Shown: piece after piece, positions 7,470 to 15,412 of the stretch
How the letters are laid out: each line of letters opens with the position of its first letter
Position numbering within the stretch: the first letter of the stretch is position 1
From: Streptomyces pactum
GTDB taxonomy: Bacteria > Actinomycetota > Actinomycetes > Streptomycetales > Streptomycetaceae
Reading direction: 5' to 3'
Assembly (NCBI RefSeq): GCF_002005225.1
Contig: NZ_CP019724.1
Location: 6,707,001 to 6,771,000 of the forward strand
Length of the DNA stretch: 64,000 bases
The notes under the pieces: model-generated
The model's input: the letters and a program-made list of their open reading frames with translations, nothing else
What the model was told of the DNA's origin: nothing
The model's database searches: none
Position numbers and translations under genes: made by a program

Positions 7470-8293
7470 GTGCCGTTTCGGCGGGGGTCCGTGCCCGTCC
7501 GCGGGTGCGTCGTGGCTCGTCGCGCAGTTCCCCGCGCCCCCGGGGGCGTGCGGGTGACCGTCAGGCCCGACGTACGTGCCAGGGCTGCGAAGACCCGCGC
7601 GTCCCCCACCGCCGCCGCGTTCGGGTCGTTGTTGAAGTAGGCGTACACGTCGTGGCCGTCCGGCCAGGTCGTCGCGATGCGGTCGAGCCAGGTCGCCAGC
7701 GACCGGCGCCCGTAGTGCGGCCAGGCCGCGGCGCGCCCCTGGTGGAAGCGGACGTAGCCCCAGTCGGCGGTGCGCCACAGCGGGGTGACCGGGCGGGCCC
7801 GGACGTCGGCCCAGCACAGTGCCGCGCCCCGGTATTCCAGGACCCCGCGCACCTCGGGCGTCCACCAGGACTCGTGCCGGGGTTCGACCGCGACCCGCGC
7901 GCCCGGCGGGAAGCGGGCGAGGCAGGCGTCCAGGAGGCCCGCGTCGCCCCACAGCGTCGGCGGGAGTTGCAGCAGGACCGGGCCGAGGCGGTCGCCCAGG
8001 CCCGCCGCGCGGGTCATCAGGCGGTCGACCGGCTCCTCCGGGTCCCGCAGGCGCTTGATGTGGGTCAGGTAGCGGCTCGCCTTGACCGCGACGACGAAGT
8101 CCGCCGGCACCCGGTCGCGCCACGTCTCGAACGTCTCCCGCGTGGGCAGCCGGTAGAACGCGTTGTTGATCTCGACCGTCGCGAAACCGGCCGCGTACCG
8201 CTCCAGCCACAGCCGGACGGGCAGGCCGGGCGGGTACAGGACGTCCCGCCAGTCCCGGTACTGCCAGCCCGAGGTCCCGACGAACAGGGTCAT
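7457..8293 (-). CDS. DUF72 family TIM-barrel protein
   Basis: A 278-residue DUF72 (YecE) protein. It starts with the family signature VGTSGWQYRDWRDVLYP, then FATVEINNAFYRLPT, and later VAVEPRHESWW, VRFHQGR and DVYAYFNNDPNAAAV. The fold is a TIM barrel with conserved acidic residues, and the biochemical role is unproven. The C-terminal 25 residues are low-complexity basic and overlap the GntR gene. ATG 8293 is preceded by a G-rich RBS. Confidence 0.85.
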   Translation of the reverse strand: MTLFVGTSGWQYRDWRDVLYPPGLPVRLWLERYAAGFATVEINNAFYRLPTRETFETWRDRVPADFVVAVKASRYLTHIKRLRDPEEPVDRLMTRAAGLGDRLGPVLLQLPPTLWGDAGLLDACLARFPPGARVAVEPRHESWWTPEVRGVLEYRGAALCWADVRARPVTPLWRTADWGYVRFHQGRAAAWPHYGRRSLATWLDRIATTWPDGHDVYAYFNNDPNAAAVGDARVFAALARTSGLTVTRTPPGARGTARRATTHPRTGTDPRRNGTQSP

Positions 8294-8322
8294 ACCCCCA
8301 TCAAAACACCCGGCCGTCCCCG

Positions 8323-9417
8323 TTACAGGTAGAGCCCGGCCTCCGCGCCGTCCCGCGGCTCCGGCAGCGTGGTGGGCGAGGCGCCCCGGCGCAGCGCGTA
8401 CAGCTCCGCCAGCGTCGCACCCTCGCGGCCCACGCCCTCCTCGGTGCCCAGCCAGTCCACCGCCTCCCGGCGGGTCAGCGGCCCCACCTCGATGCGGGCC
8501 AGGCAGCGGCCGGGGCGGACGACGGCGGGGTGGAGGCGTTCCAGGTCCTCGTTGGTGGTGACGCCGACCAGGACGTTGCGGCCCTGGCCGAGCAGCCCGT
8601 CGGTCAGGTTCAGCAGCCGGGAGAGCGCCTGGCCCGCGGTGTGCTTGGCCTCGCCGCGGATCAGCTCGTCGCAGTCCTCCAGCAACAGCAGCCGCCAGCG
8701 GCCCTTGCCCGACGCGTCCTCCTCGCCGATGGCGATGTCCATCAGGTAGCCGACGTCGGAGAAGAGCCGCTCCGGGTCCAGCACGCAGTCCACCTGGCAC
8801 CAGTCCCGCCAGGACCGGGCGAGCGTGCGCAGGGCGGATGTCTTGCCGGTGCCGGGCGGCCCGTGCAGGAGCAGCAGCCGGCCCGCGATGTCCTCGGGGG
8901 TCGTCTTCATCAGGCCGTCCATCGCGTCGGCGACCGGCGCCGTGTAGTTGGCCCGGACCTCTTCCCAGGTACCCGCGGAGATCTGCCGGGTGGTGCGGTG
9001 CGGACCGCGCCGCGGGGAGACGTACCAGAAGCCCATCGTGACGTTCTCCGGCTGCGGCTCGGGCTCGTCCGCCGCGCCGTCCGTCGCGTCGCCGAGCACC
9101 TTCTCGGCCAGGTCGGCGCTGGTCGCCGTCACCGTGACGTCGGCGCCCCGGTTCCAGCGCGAGACCAGCAGCGTCCAGCCGTCGCCCTCCGCCAGAGTCG
9201 CGCTGCGGTCGTCGTCGCGGGCGATCCGCAGCACGCGCGCGCCCGGCGGGAGCAGCGTCGCCCCGGACCGTACGCGGTCGATGTTCGCCGCGTGCGCGAA
9301 CGGCTGCTCGCCCGTCGCGAAACGGCCGAGGAACAGCGCGTCGACGACATCGGACGGGGAGTCGCTGTCGTCGACGTTGAGCCGGATCGGCAGGGCCTCG
9401 TGCGGGTTCACGGACAT
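8323..9417 (-). CDS. AAA+ ATPase with DUF5925-type N-terminal domain
   Basis: A 364-residue protein. Residues 1-150 form an actinobacterial domain of unknown function (I believe DUF5925). Residues about 160-330 are an AAA+ module with Walker A GPPGTGKT (186-193), Walker B LLLLEDCDE (242-250) and sensor 1 GVTTNEDLERLHPAVVRPGR. The layout resembles classical AAA remodelling ATPases. No partner is encoded next door: a DUF72 gene follows and a deacetylase precedes on the same strand. Start ATG 9417 (MSVNPHEALPIRLN) is chosen over upstream codons in low-complexity DNA. Confidence 0.82.
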   Translation of the reverse strand: MSVNPHEALPIRLNVDDSDSPSDVVDALFLGRFATGEQPFAHAANIDRVRSGATLLPPGARVLRIARDDDRSATLAEGDGWTLLVSRWNRGADVTVTATSADLAEKVLGDATDGAADEPEPQPENVTMGFWYVSPRRGPHRTTRQISAGTWEEVRANYTAPVADAMDGLMKTTPEDIAGRLLLLHGPPGTGKTSALRTLARSWRDWCQVDCVLDPERLFSDVGYLMDIAIGEEDASGKGRWRLLLLEDCDELIRGEAKHTAGQALSRLLNLTDGLLGQGRNVLVGVTTNEDLERLHPAVVRPGRCLARIEVGPLTRREAVDWLGTEEGVGREGATLAELYALRRGASPTTLPEPRDGAEAGLYL

Positions 9418-9508
9418 GCCGCCATGATCGGGCACCCGGCCGCCGCGTGCACCCGGTTTCCCGGGCGCCCGCGGCCGCCGCGGCACGGACCGGCCGGGGA
9501 CCGGCGGT

Positions 9509-10399
9509 TCAGGCACCGGTCCCCAGCACCCGCCCCCGTACCCGCCGCGTCCCGCGGAGTACGGCGTACCCCTTGGTGAGGGCCCGGTCCCGGGCGAAGG
9601 TACGGGCGATCGCACGGCCCTCGATCAGCCGGGCGAACTCGTCGGGCCCCGTACTCCTGCGCACGGTGACCCGCCGCAGGGCGTACGGCCCCTGGGCACG
9701 GCGCGCCAGGCCGTTGCCGACGGCGAGCGCCTGCGCGTACCCCGTCTCGCGCACCGCCCGACGCACCCGGCGGTCGGAGTACCCGTAGGGGTAGGCGAAC
9801 GAGGCGGGTGCGGTGCCGAGCTGGTCGGCGACGATCTCCTTGCAGTGGATCAGCTCGAACCGCAGCCGTTCCTCGTCGAGTTGGTCGAGCTGCGGATGGG
9901 TGTGGCTGTGCCCGCCGATCTCCACACCGGCGGCGGCGAGTTCCCGGACCTGGTCCCAGTCGAGCATGGTGTCCAGGGCGCCCCCGGTGTCGTACGGGCC
10001 GCGCAGCCAGCCGGTCGAGACGAACAGGGTGGCCGGGAAGCCGTGCCCCGCCAGGACGGGCAGGGCGTGGCGGTGCACGCCCTCGTAGCCGTCGTCGAAG
10101 GTGATGAGGACGGGCCGCTTCGGCAGCGGGCGGCCGGAGCGCCAGGCGGCGGCCAGTTCGGCCGTGCCGACGGGGGTGAGGCCCCGGTCGGCGATCGCCG
10201 CCATCTGCTCGGTGAACGCCCGCGGGGTCACCGACAGGGCGCGGGTCGCGTCGTCCGGGTCGGCCGCGACCGCGTGGTACATCAGGACCGGCACGCGCGC
10301 GTCGGGCTCGTGGACCGGCTCGGCCAGGCGCGCCCCGCCCGGCCCGGCGGGTGTCTCAGCCACGCGCGCCTCGTCCGGCCCGGCGGTTGTCTCAGCCAC
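9509..10399 (-). CDS. Polysaccharide deacetylase (NodB domain)
   Basis: A 296-residue CE4-type deacetylase. The catalytic motifs are visible: VPVLMYHAV, LITFDDGYEG (metal and base aspartates) and EIGGHSHTHPQL (zinc histidines); the later motif SFAYPYG also fits. There is no signal peptide, but the N-terminus carries a duplicated Ala/Glu-rich tract. It overlaps the upstream glycosyltransferase gene by 8 bp, so it is the last gene of a three-gene operon that probably builds or trims a cell-surface glycan or glycolipid. Confidence 0.85.
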   Translation of the reverse strand: MAETTAGPDEARVAETPAGPGGARLAEPVHEPDARVPVLMYHAVAADPDDATRALSVTPRAFTEQMAAIADRGLTPVGTAELAAAWRSGRPLPKRPVLITFDDGYEGVHRHALPVLAGHGFPATLFVSTGWLRGPYDTGGALDTMLDWDQVRELAAAGVEIGGHSHTHPQLDQLDEERLRFELIHCKEIVADQLGTAPASFAYPYGYSDRRVRRAVRETGYAQALAVGNGLARRAQGPYALRRVTVRRSTGPDEFARLIEGRAIARTFARDRALTKGYAVLRGTRRVRGRVLGTGA

Positions 10400-11393
10400 G
10401 CGCGCCCCCCTCGACGGGCGCCACGGCGAACGAGACTCCGCCCCGCCGCGCCCGCACGCTCCCCACCAGGTAGCCGCCCGCCGCCGTGAGTACCCCGGCG
10501 ACGATCGCGCCCGCCCGTCCCGCGCCGCCCGGCCGGGCCAGCAGGGCGTCGCGCAACCCGCGCACCACGCCGGCCGGCAGGACCCGGGTGGCGTACCGGC
10601 GTTCGGACTCGAGGCCCTTGTCCGCGCCGACGCTGCGCGCCACCAGGGCCTTGGACAGGCCCTCGGCGTAGGTGCGGGTACGGAAGTAGCCGAAGTGCTC
10701 GCGCGCCCCGGGCACCCGGTGGTGGATCACCGCCCGGTCGTCGATCAGCAGCACCGCGTCGGGCCGGGCGCGGGTGAGCCGGATGCACAGCTCGGTCTCC
10801 TCGCAGCCCAGCGGGCGCTTGTCGCCGTCGCGCCCGATGCCGGTGGCGAAGCCGCCCGCCGCGTCGAACGCCTCGCGCCGGAAGGACGCGTTGCCGCCCA
10901 GCACGTTGCGCACCCGGACCCGGCCGGGCGGCAGGCCCCGGTACGTGCAGCCCACCACCCAGTCGAACTCCTCCGGGAACCAGACCGGCCGGCGCCCCGA
11001 CGCCCAGACGGGCACCGTGCGCCCGCCGACGGCGACGACCGCCGGGTCGGCGTACCCCTCGGCGAAGTGCCGCAGCCAGTCGCGCTCGGCCACGGCGTCG
11101 TCGTCGAGGAAGGCGATCACCTCCCCGCGCGAGGCGGCGATGCCGGTGTTGCGGCCGGCGGACAGACCGCGGGGGCCCGCGTTGGCGAGCACCCGCACGT
11201 CCCGCCGCTCCTTGTACTCCTTCAGCAGCCGTCCCCGCAGCGCCTCGTTGTGGTCGACGACCAGCAGCGTCTCCCGGGCCGGGCGGGACTGGGCCCGCAC
11301 CGAGGAGACCGCCGCGAGGATGTCCTCCCAGCGGTCCTCGGTGTAGACGCAGATCACGACGGAGATCGTGAGCGAGGCGTCGGAACCGCTCAA
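10392..11393 (-). CDS. Family 2 glycosyltransferase
   Basis: A 333-residue inverting GT-A transferase. Motifs: ISVVICVYTEDRW, GLSAGRNTGIAASRGEVIAF, LDDDAVAERDW (DxD), NVLGGNASFRREAF and LGCEETELCIRL (catalytic ED). A C-terminal hydrophobic segment (AGAIVAGVLTAAGGYLVGSV) may hold it at the membrane. The start is a TTG overlapping the stop of the preceding gene (TTGA), with GGAGG about 10 bp upstream, which implies coupled translation. Acceptor and donor are unknown. Confidence 0.85.
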   Translation of the reverse strand: MSGSDASLTISVVICVYTEDRWEDILAAVSSVRAQSRPARETLLVVDHNEALRGRLLKEYKERRDVRVLANAGPRGLSAGRNTGIAASRGEVIAFLDDDAVAERDWLRHFAEGYADPAVVAVGGRTVPVWASGRRPVWFPEEFDWVVGCTYRGLPPGRVRVRNVLGGNASFRREAFDAAGGFATGIGRDGDKRPLGCEETELCIRLTRARPDAVLLIDDRAVIHHRVPGAREHFGYFRTRTYAEGLSKALVARSVGADKGLESERRYATRVLPAGVVRGLRDALLARPGGAGRAGAIVAGVLTAAGGYLVGSVRARRGGVSFAVAPVEGGARG

Positions 11394-12265
11394 GACGCCT
11401 GCCTCCGGACCGGGACGACCGATCCGACCGATCCGACCGGACCGGCCGGGCCGAGTGTCGGCGAGTGCGTACGGCTGCGCAGCGCACGCCGGTTGGAACG
11501 CTCGTCGAGGATCACTCTGAGCACCCGCAGCCCGTCCCGCACGGCGCGCAGGTTGCTGACGCCGTGGATGCGCAGGTACTCGTGGCTGGGGATCTCCTGG
11601 ACCTTCAGACCCGCCTTGACGACCCGGATGTTCATCAGGGTCTCGACCTCGAAGCCGGTGCAGTCGAGGTCGATCTTGTCCAGGCAGTGCCGCCAGAACG
11701 CGTTGTAGCCGTAGCACAGGTCGGTGTACCGGGCGCCGAACTTCCGGTTGACCACCGCGCACAGGGCGCGGTTGCCGAGCTTGCGGATGAAGGTCATGTC
11801 GTCGGTGCCGCCGCCGTTGGCGAAGCGGGACCCCTTGGCGAAGTCGGCGCCGGAGACGAGGGCGGAGACGTACGACACGATCTCCTGGCCGTCGGCCGAG
11901 CCGTCGGCGTCGACCATCACGATGATGTCCCCGGTGCACGCCTTGAAGCCGGTGATCAGCGCGTCCCCCTTGCCCTTGCCGCGCTGCTCGACGACCTTGA
12001 CGCCGGGCCACAGTTCGCGGGCGACCTCGACGGTGGCGTCGGTGGAGTTGCCGTCCACGAGGACGACCTCGTGGACCCAGTCGGGCAGTGTCTTGAAGAC
12101 GTAGGGAAGGTTCTCCGCCTCGTTCATGGCGGGTATCACCACGCTCACCGGCGGCGCTATCGCCAGATGCGAGGAGACGGGCCGGTACCCGGCGGGCGAC
12201 GGCTCGGGCGACGAATCGGGTGACGGATCGCTGCCCGTCGACGCCGGCTGCAGAACTGAGCTCAT
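11390..12265 (-). CDS. Family 2 glycosyltransferase, polyprenyl-phosphate sugar synthase-like
   Basis: A 291-residue GT2 of the dolichol-phosphate mannose/glucose synthase type. Motifs: PVSVVIPAMNEAENLPYVF (about 40-58), EVVLVDGNSTDAT, RGKGKGDALITGF and VMVDADGSADGQEI (DxD). It lacks the C-terminal membrane helices of GtrB, so it resembles soluble DPM1. It would supply a lipid-linked sugar to the next two enzymes. The C-terminal tail is a repeat-rich Pro/Gly/Val segment coded by GACCGATCC-type repeats. The first gene of the operon; a candidate promoter lies about 300 bp upstream. Confidence 0.85.
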   Translation of the reverse strand: MSSVLQPASTGSDPSPDSSPEPSPAGYRPVSSHLAIAPPVSVVIPAMNEAENLPYVFKTLPDWVHEVVLVDGNSTDATVEVARELWPGVKVVEQRGKGKGDALITGFKACTGDIIVMVDADGSADGQEIVSYVSALVSGADFAKGSRFANGGGTDDMTFIRKLGNRALCAVVNRKFGARYTDLCYGYNAFWRHCLDKIDLDCTGFEVETLMNIRVVKAGLKVQEIPSHEYLRIHGVSNLRAVRDGLRVLRVILDERSNRRALRSRTHSPTLGPAGPVGSVGSVVPVRRQAS

Positions 12266-12884
12266 GAGTCTGGTCCCTCTCGTCCGGCGGACCGCCCGCC
12301 CCAGGGGCGGTCCGGCTCTGTATCCGGTTCGAAAGGGGGGTTCTCACCCACGGCGCGGCGGCATGGATCTCCGTGCGTGCCAGGTGAGCTGGCAAAGCCT
12401 GTCGGCGCCGGAAGAAAACGGCAGCCGACCGCGCGGCACGGCCCGGTCACCGGTTCGGTCACCGAGCACGGCACCCCCCTACCGCGCGTCCCGCCCCGGT
12501 CCGCCGCGGCCTCGAGCCCTCCCCTGAGCCGCTTGCCGACGTACCGATGCGGGAGATGTATGACGGTATTGACGTTTGAACCCGTATGGCAAGACCTGGA
12601 ACCAGGTCTCACGTTTTTGTTGGTTTGCCGTCATCTGTTCTTCTCGGAGGGTGATTTCGCACGGAGTGGGTCCCCCTGGACCGTTCCGCTTTGCCCCCCG
12701 AAGCCCAAGATGCCGGGCCTCAATGTGGCGCAGCTCACCGGAGAGCGTCAAGGGCGCACTGGTGTTCCCGCTGACTTTCGTCCGATTTTGAATGACTGTC
12801 AGCCAATTCTTGGCATGGACACTTCCTATCGACGCGCGTAGCCGCTACCACGGTCATGGCAGAGATCCTGCTAAAGGAGGTTCC
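12266..12884. other. Intergenic region between glycosyltransferase and GDSL genes
   Basis: About 620 bp without a convincing gene. Short open frames on both strands lack start signals and good codon pattern. It contains the nested inverted repeats at 12560-12634, a CGGTCACCG direct repeat near 12450, and the strong RBS AAAGGAGG (12873-12880) of the GDSL gene. The 12540-12800 stretch is visibly richer in A/T than its surroundings, as expected for divergent promoters. Confidence 0.6.
12560..12634. promoter_or_regulatory. Nested inverted repeats and candidate minus-strand promoter
   Basis: AGACCTGG (12592-12599) and CCAGGTCT (12602-12609) form a perfect palindrome with a 2-bp centre; ATGACGG (12560-12566) and CCGTCAT (12628-12634) flank it as outer arms. 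On the minus strand TTGCCA (12592-12587) and TACCGT (12568-12563), 18 bp apart, read as a promoter for the glycosyltransferase operon, with the palindrome abutting its -35. The palindrome could instead be a hairpin followed by a T-run (12613-12617) on the plus strand. Confidence 0.35.
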
Positions 12885-13691
12885 ATGAGACGTTACCGAC
12901 TTGTCGGCTTCCTGAGTTCAGTCCTCCTCGCCGCCGGCACCGCCCTCACCGGGGCCGTGACCGCTCAGGCGGCCCAACCCGCCGCTGCCGGGGGCTATGT
13001 GGCGCTCGGCGACTCCTACTCCTCCGGGGTCGGAGCGGGCAGCTACATCGCCTCCAGCGGCGACTGCAAGCGCAGCACGAAGGCCCATCCGTACCTGTGG
13101 GCCGCCGCCAACTCACCCTCGACGTTCGACTTCACCGCCTGCTCCGGCGCCCGTACGGGTGATGTTCTCGCCGGACAGCTCGGCCCGCTCAGCTCCGCCA
13201 CCGGCCTGGTCTCGGTCAGCGTCGGCGGCAACGACGCGGGCTTCGCCGACGTCATGATGACGTGTGTGCTCCAGTCCGACAGCTCCTGCCTGTCGCGGAT
13301 CGCCACCGCGAAGGCGTACGTCGACTCGACGCTGCCCGGCAAGCTCGACGGCGTCTACTCGGCGATCCGCAGCAAGGCCCCGGGCGCCCACGTCGTCGTC
13401 ATCGGTTACCCGCGCTTCTACCAGCTCGGCACCTCCTGCATCGGCCTCTCCGAGACCAAGCGGAAGGCGATCAACGACGCCGCCGACCACCTCAACACCG
13501 CGATCGCCAAGCGCGCCGCCGACCACGGCTTCACCTTCGGCGACGTACGTCCCACCTTCACCGGCCACGAACTCTGCTCCGGCAGCTCCTGGCTGCACAG
13601 CGTGAACTGGCTCAACATCGGTGAGTCGTACCACCCGACCGCGGCCGGCCAGTCCGGCGGCTACCTGCCGGTCCTCAACGGCGCCGCCTGA
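12885..13691 (+). CDS. Secreted SGNH/GDSL lipase
   Basis: A 268-residue extracellular esterase/lipase. The signal peptide (about 1-30) is followed by block I VALGDSYSSGVG with nucleophile Ser44, block III VSVSVGGNDAGF and block V SYHPTAAGQ with the catalytic His. The cysteine spacing fits the three-disulfide Streptomyces GDSL lipases. From memory it is close to the characterised S. coelicolor SCO1725 enzyme. The start is fixed by AAAGGAGG 5 bp before ATG. The 3' end overlaps the convergent kinase gene by 31 bp. Confidence 0.9.
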   Translation: MRRYRLVGFLSSVLLAAGTALTGAVTAQAAQPAAAGGYVALGDSYSSGVGAGSYIASSGDCKRSTKAHPYLWAAANSPSTFDFTACSGARTGDVLAGQLGPLSSATGLVSVSVGGNDAGFADVMMTCVLQSDSSCLSRIATAKAYVDSTLPGKLDGVYSAIRSKAPGAHVVVIGYPRFYQLGTSCIGLSETKRKAINDAADHLNTAIAKRAADHGFTFGDVRPTFTGHELCSGSSWLHSVNWLNIGESYHPTAAGQSGGYLPVLNGAA

Positions 13692-15334
13692 CCGGAAGCG
13701 GAAGGAGCAGGAGAAGAGGAAGGGGAGGCCCCGCCCGTCGGGGTCTCCGTCTCCGGCTCCGTCTCCGTCCCGGTCTCACAGGTCACGGAGAACGCCACCG
13801 GGTCCGACGTGGCCCGGACCGGAGACCGCACCTCGACGCGGACGGCACTCTCCAACGCGCCGCTGTCGCCGGTCGTCGTCACGACCACCGAATCCTGCCG
13901 CGAGCGGTCACCGCCCGCGGGGAAGGTCAGTGTCCTCCACCCCGGATCCGAGACCGAACCGTCCTGCGTCACCCAGCGGTAGCCGACCCGCGCGGGCAGC
14001 CGCCCCACCGTGAACGTCGCCGTGAAGACGGGCGCCCGGGCGTGCGGCGGAGGACAGGTCCCCGTGTAGTCGGTGTGCGAACCCGCCACTGAGACCCGTA
14101 CCGACTGCGGTGGGGGACTGCTCTGCGGGCTGTGGCCGCCGGAAGAGGCCGACGGGCCCGGTTCCTCGCTCGGCTCCGTCGGGCCCGGCGCGGCCGAACT
14201 CGCCCCAGGGCCCCGGCTCCCGCCCGAACCCTCCGCACCGCCGGCACCGTCCGAACGGTTCAGCAGCGCGTACGTCAGTCCCGCCAGCGCCAGCGCGAGC
14301 ACCGCCATTCCCAGGACCAGCACCGTCCGCGCGCGCCGGTCCCGTCCGCCGGGCGCGGACGGTCCGGGAGCCGACGCGGCCGCCGTCGCGTACACGGGCA
14401 CCGGCGGGGCCGGTGAGGTCCCCGGCTCGGAACGGGCCGCGACCGTCGGGGCGTGGGCGCCGGCCGGCACCGTACCGGCGCGCGGTGTGCCTCCTCCGGA
14501 AGGGGTGCCCCCGGCCCCCACGAGCCGCAGCTCCCGCTCGGCCCGCTCGGCCAGAAGCCGCTCGGCCGGTTCCTTGCGCAGCAGCCCCTCGATGACGGGC
14601 GCGAGCGCACCGGCCCGGTGCGGCGGCGGCAACTCCTCGTCGACGACCGCCCGCAGGGTGCTCAGCGGGGTGTCCTGGCGGAAGGGCGTGGCACCTTCGA
14701 CCGCCGCGTACAGCAGCACGCCCAGCGACCAGAGGTCGGACTCGGGGCCGGGCGTACGGCCCAGCGCCCGTTCCGGGGCGAGAAACTCGGGGGAGCCGAT
14801 GACCTCGCCGGTCATGGTCAGCGCGGAGCTGCCCTCGACCATGGCGATGCCGAAGTCGGTGAGCACCACCCGGCCGTCGTTCGCCAGCAGCACGTTGGCC
14901 GGCTTCACGTCCCGGTGCAGCACCCCCGCGCCGTGCGCGGCCCGCAGCGCGGCCAGCACCTCGGCACCGATCAGCGCGGCCCGACGCGGTTCCAGCGGGC
15001 CCTCGGCCTCCAGCAGGTCGGCCAGCGACAGTCCGCGGACCAGCTCCATCACGATCCAGGGCCGGCCGCCGTCGGTGGCGACGTCGTACACCGTGACCAC
15101 GTTGCGGTGGGCGACCCGGGCGGCGGCCCACGCCTCGCGCTCCAGCCGGGCGTACATCCGCCGTACGTCGGACTCCGGCAACCCGGCGGGCGCGCGCACC
15201 TCCTTGACGGCGACCTCGCGGTGCAGCACCTCGTCGCGGGCGCGCCACACCGTGCCCATGCCGCCCTCGCCGAGGGGGGACAGGAGACGGTAGCGGCCGT
15301 CGACCACGCGCTCACCGCCGGGTTCTCCGGACAC
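13661..15334 (-). CDS. Transmembrane Ser/Thr protein kinase (PknB-like)
   Basis: A 557-residue eukaryotic-type kinase. The catalytic domain covers residues about 14-275, with glycine loop LGEGGMG (21-27), Lys44 (VAVKEV), HRDVKPANVLL (Asp142), DFG (160-162) and SPEFLAPE. A Pro/Ala/Thr linker and one membrane helix (about 336-358) follow. The external part of about 200 residues is Ser/Pro-rich with one Ig-like fold (two cysteines, TGTCPPP and SVTCETG) and no PASTA repeats. It could sense a cell-wall or extracellular ligand. Its last 10 codons overlap the GDSL gene antisense. Confidence 0.9.
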   Translation of the reverse strand: MSGEPGGERVVDGRYRLLSPLGEGGMGTVWRARDEVLHREVAVKEVRAPAGLPESDVRRMYARLEREAWAAARVAHRNVVTVYDVATDGGRPWIVMELVRGLSLADLLEAEGPLEPRRAALIGAEVLAALRAAHGAGVLHRDVKPANVLLANDGRVVLTDFGIAMVEGSSALTMTGEVIGSPEFLAPERALGRTPGPESDLWSLGVLLYAAVEGATPFRQDTPLSTLRAVVDEELPPPHRAGALAPVIEGLLRKEPAERLLAERAERELRLVGAGGTPSGGGTPRAGTVPAGAHAPTVAARSEPGTSPAPPVPVYATAAASAPGPSAPGGRDRRARTVLVLGMAVLALALAGLTYALLNRSDGAGGAEGSGGSRGPGASSAAPGPTEPSEEPGPSASSGGHSPQSSPPPQSVRVSVAGSHTDYTGTCPPPHARAPVFTATFTVGRLPARVGYRWVTQDGSVSDPGWRTLTFPAGGDRSRQDSVVVTTTGDSGALESAVRVEVRSPVRATSDPVAFSVTCETGTETEPETETPTGGASPSSSPAPSASGQAAPLRTGR

Positions 15335-15412
15335 CGGCGCCCCCTATGAGGTCTCGCGCGGACATTCCCCGGGAGCGGGCCCCGCTTCTCCCGCAGCCCC
15401 TCCCAAAGTAGC

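Noticed and set aside
12479..12751. 90-residue minus-strand gene
   Set aside because: No RBS and poor codon pattern; it lies across the proposed promoter and inverted repeats.
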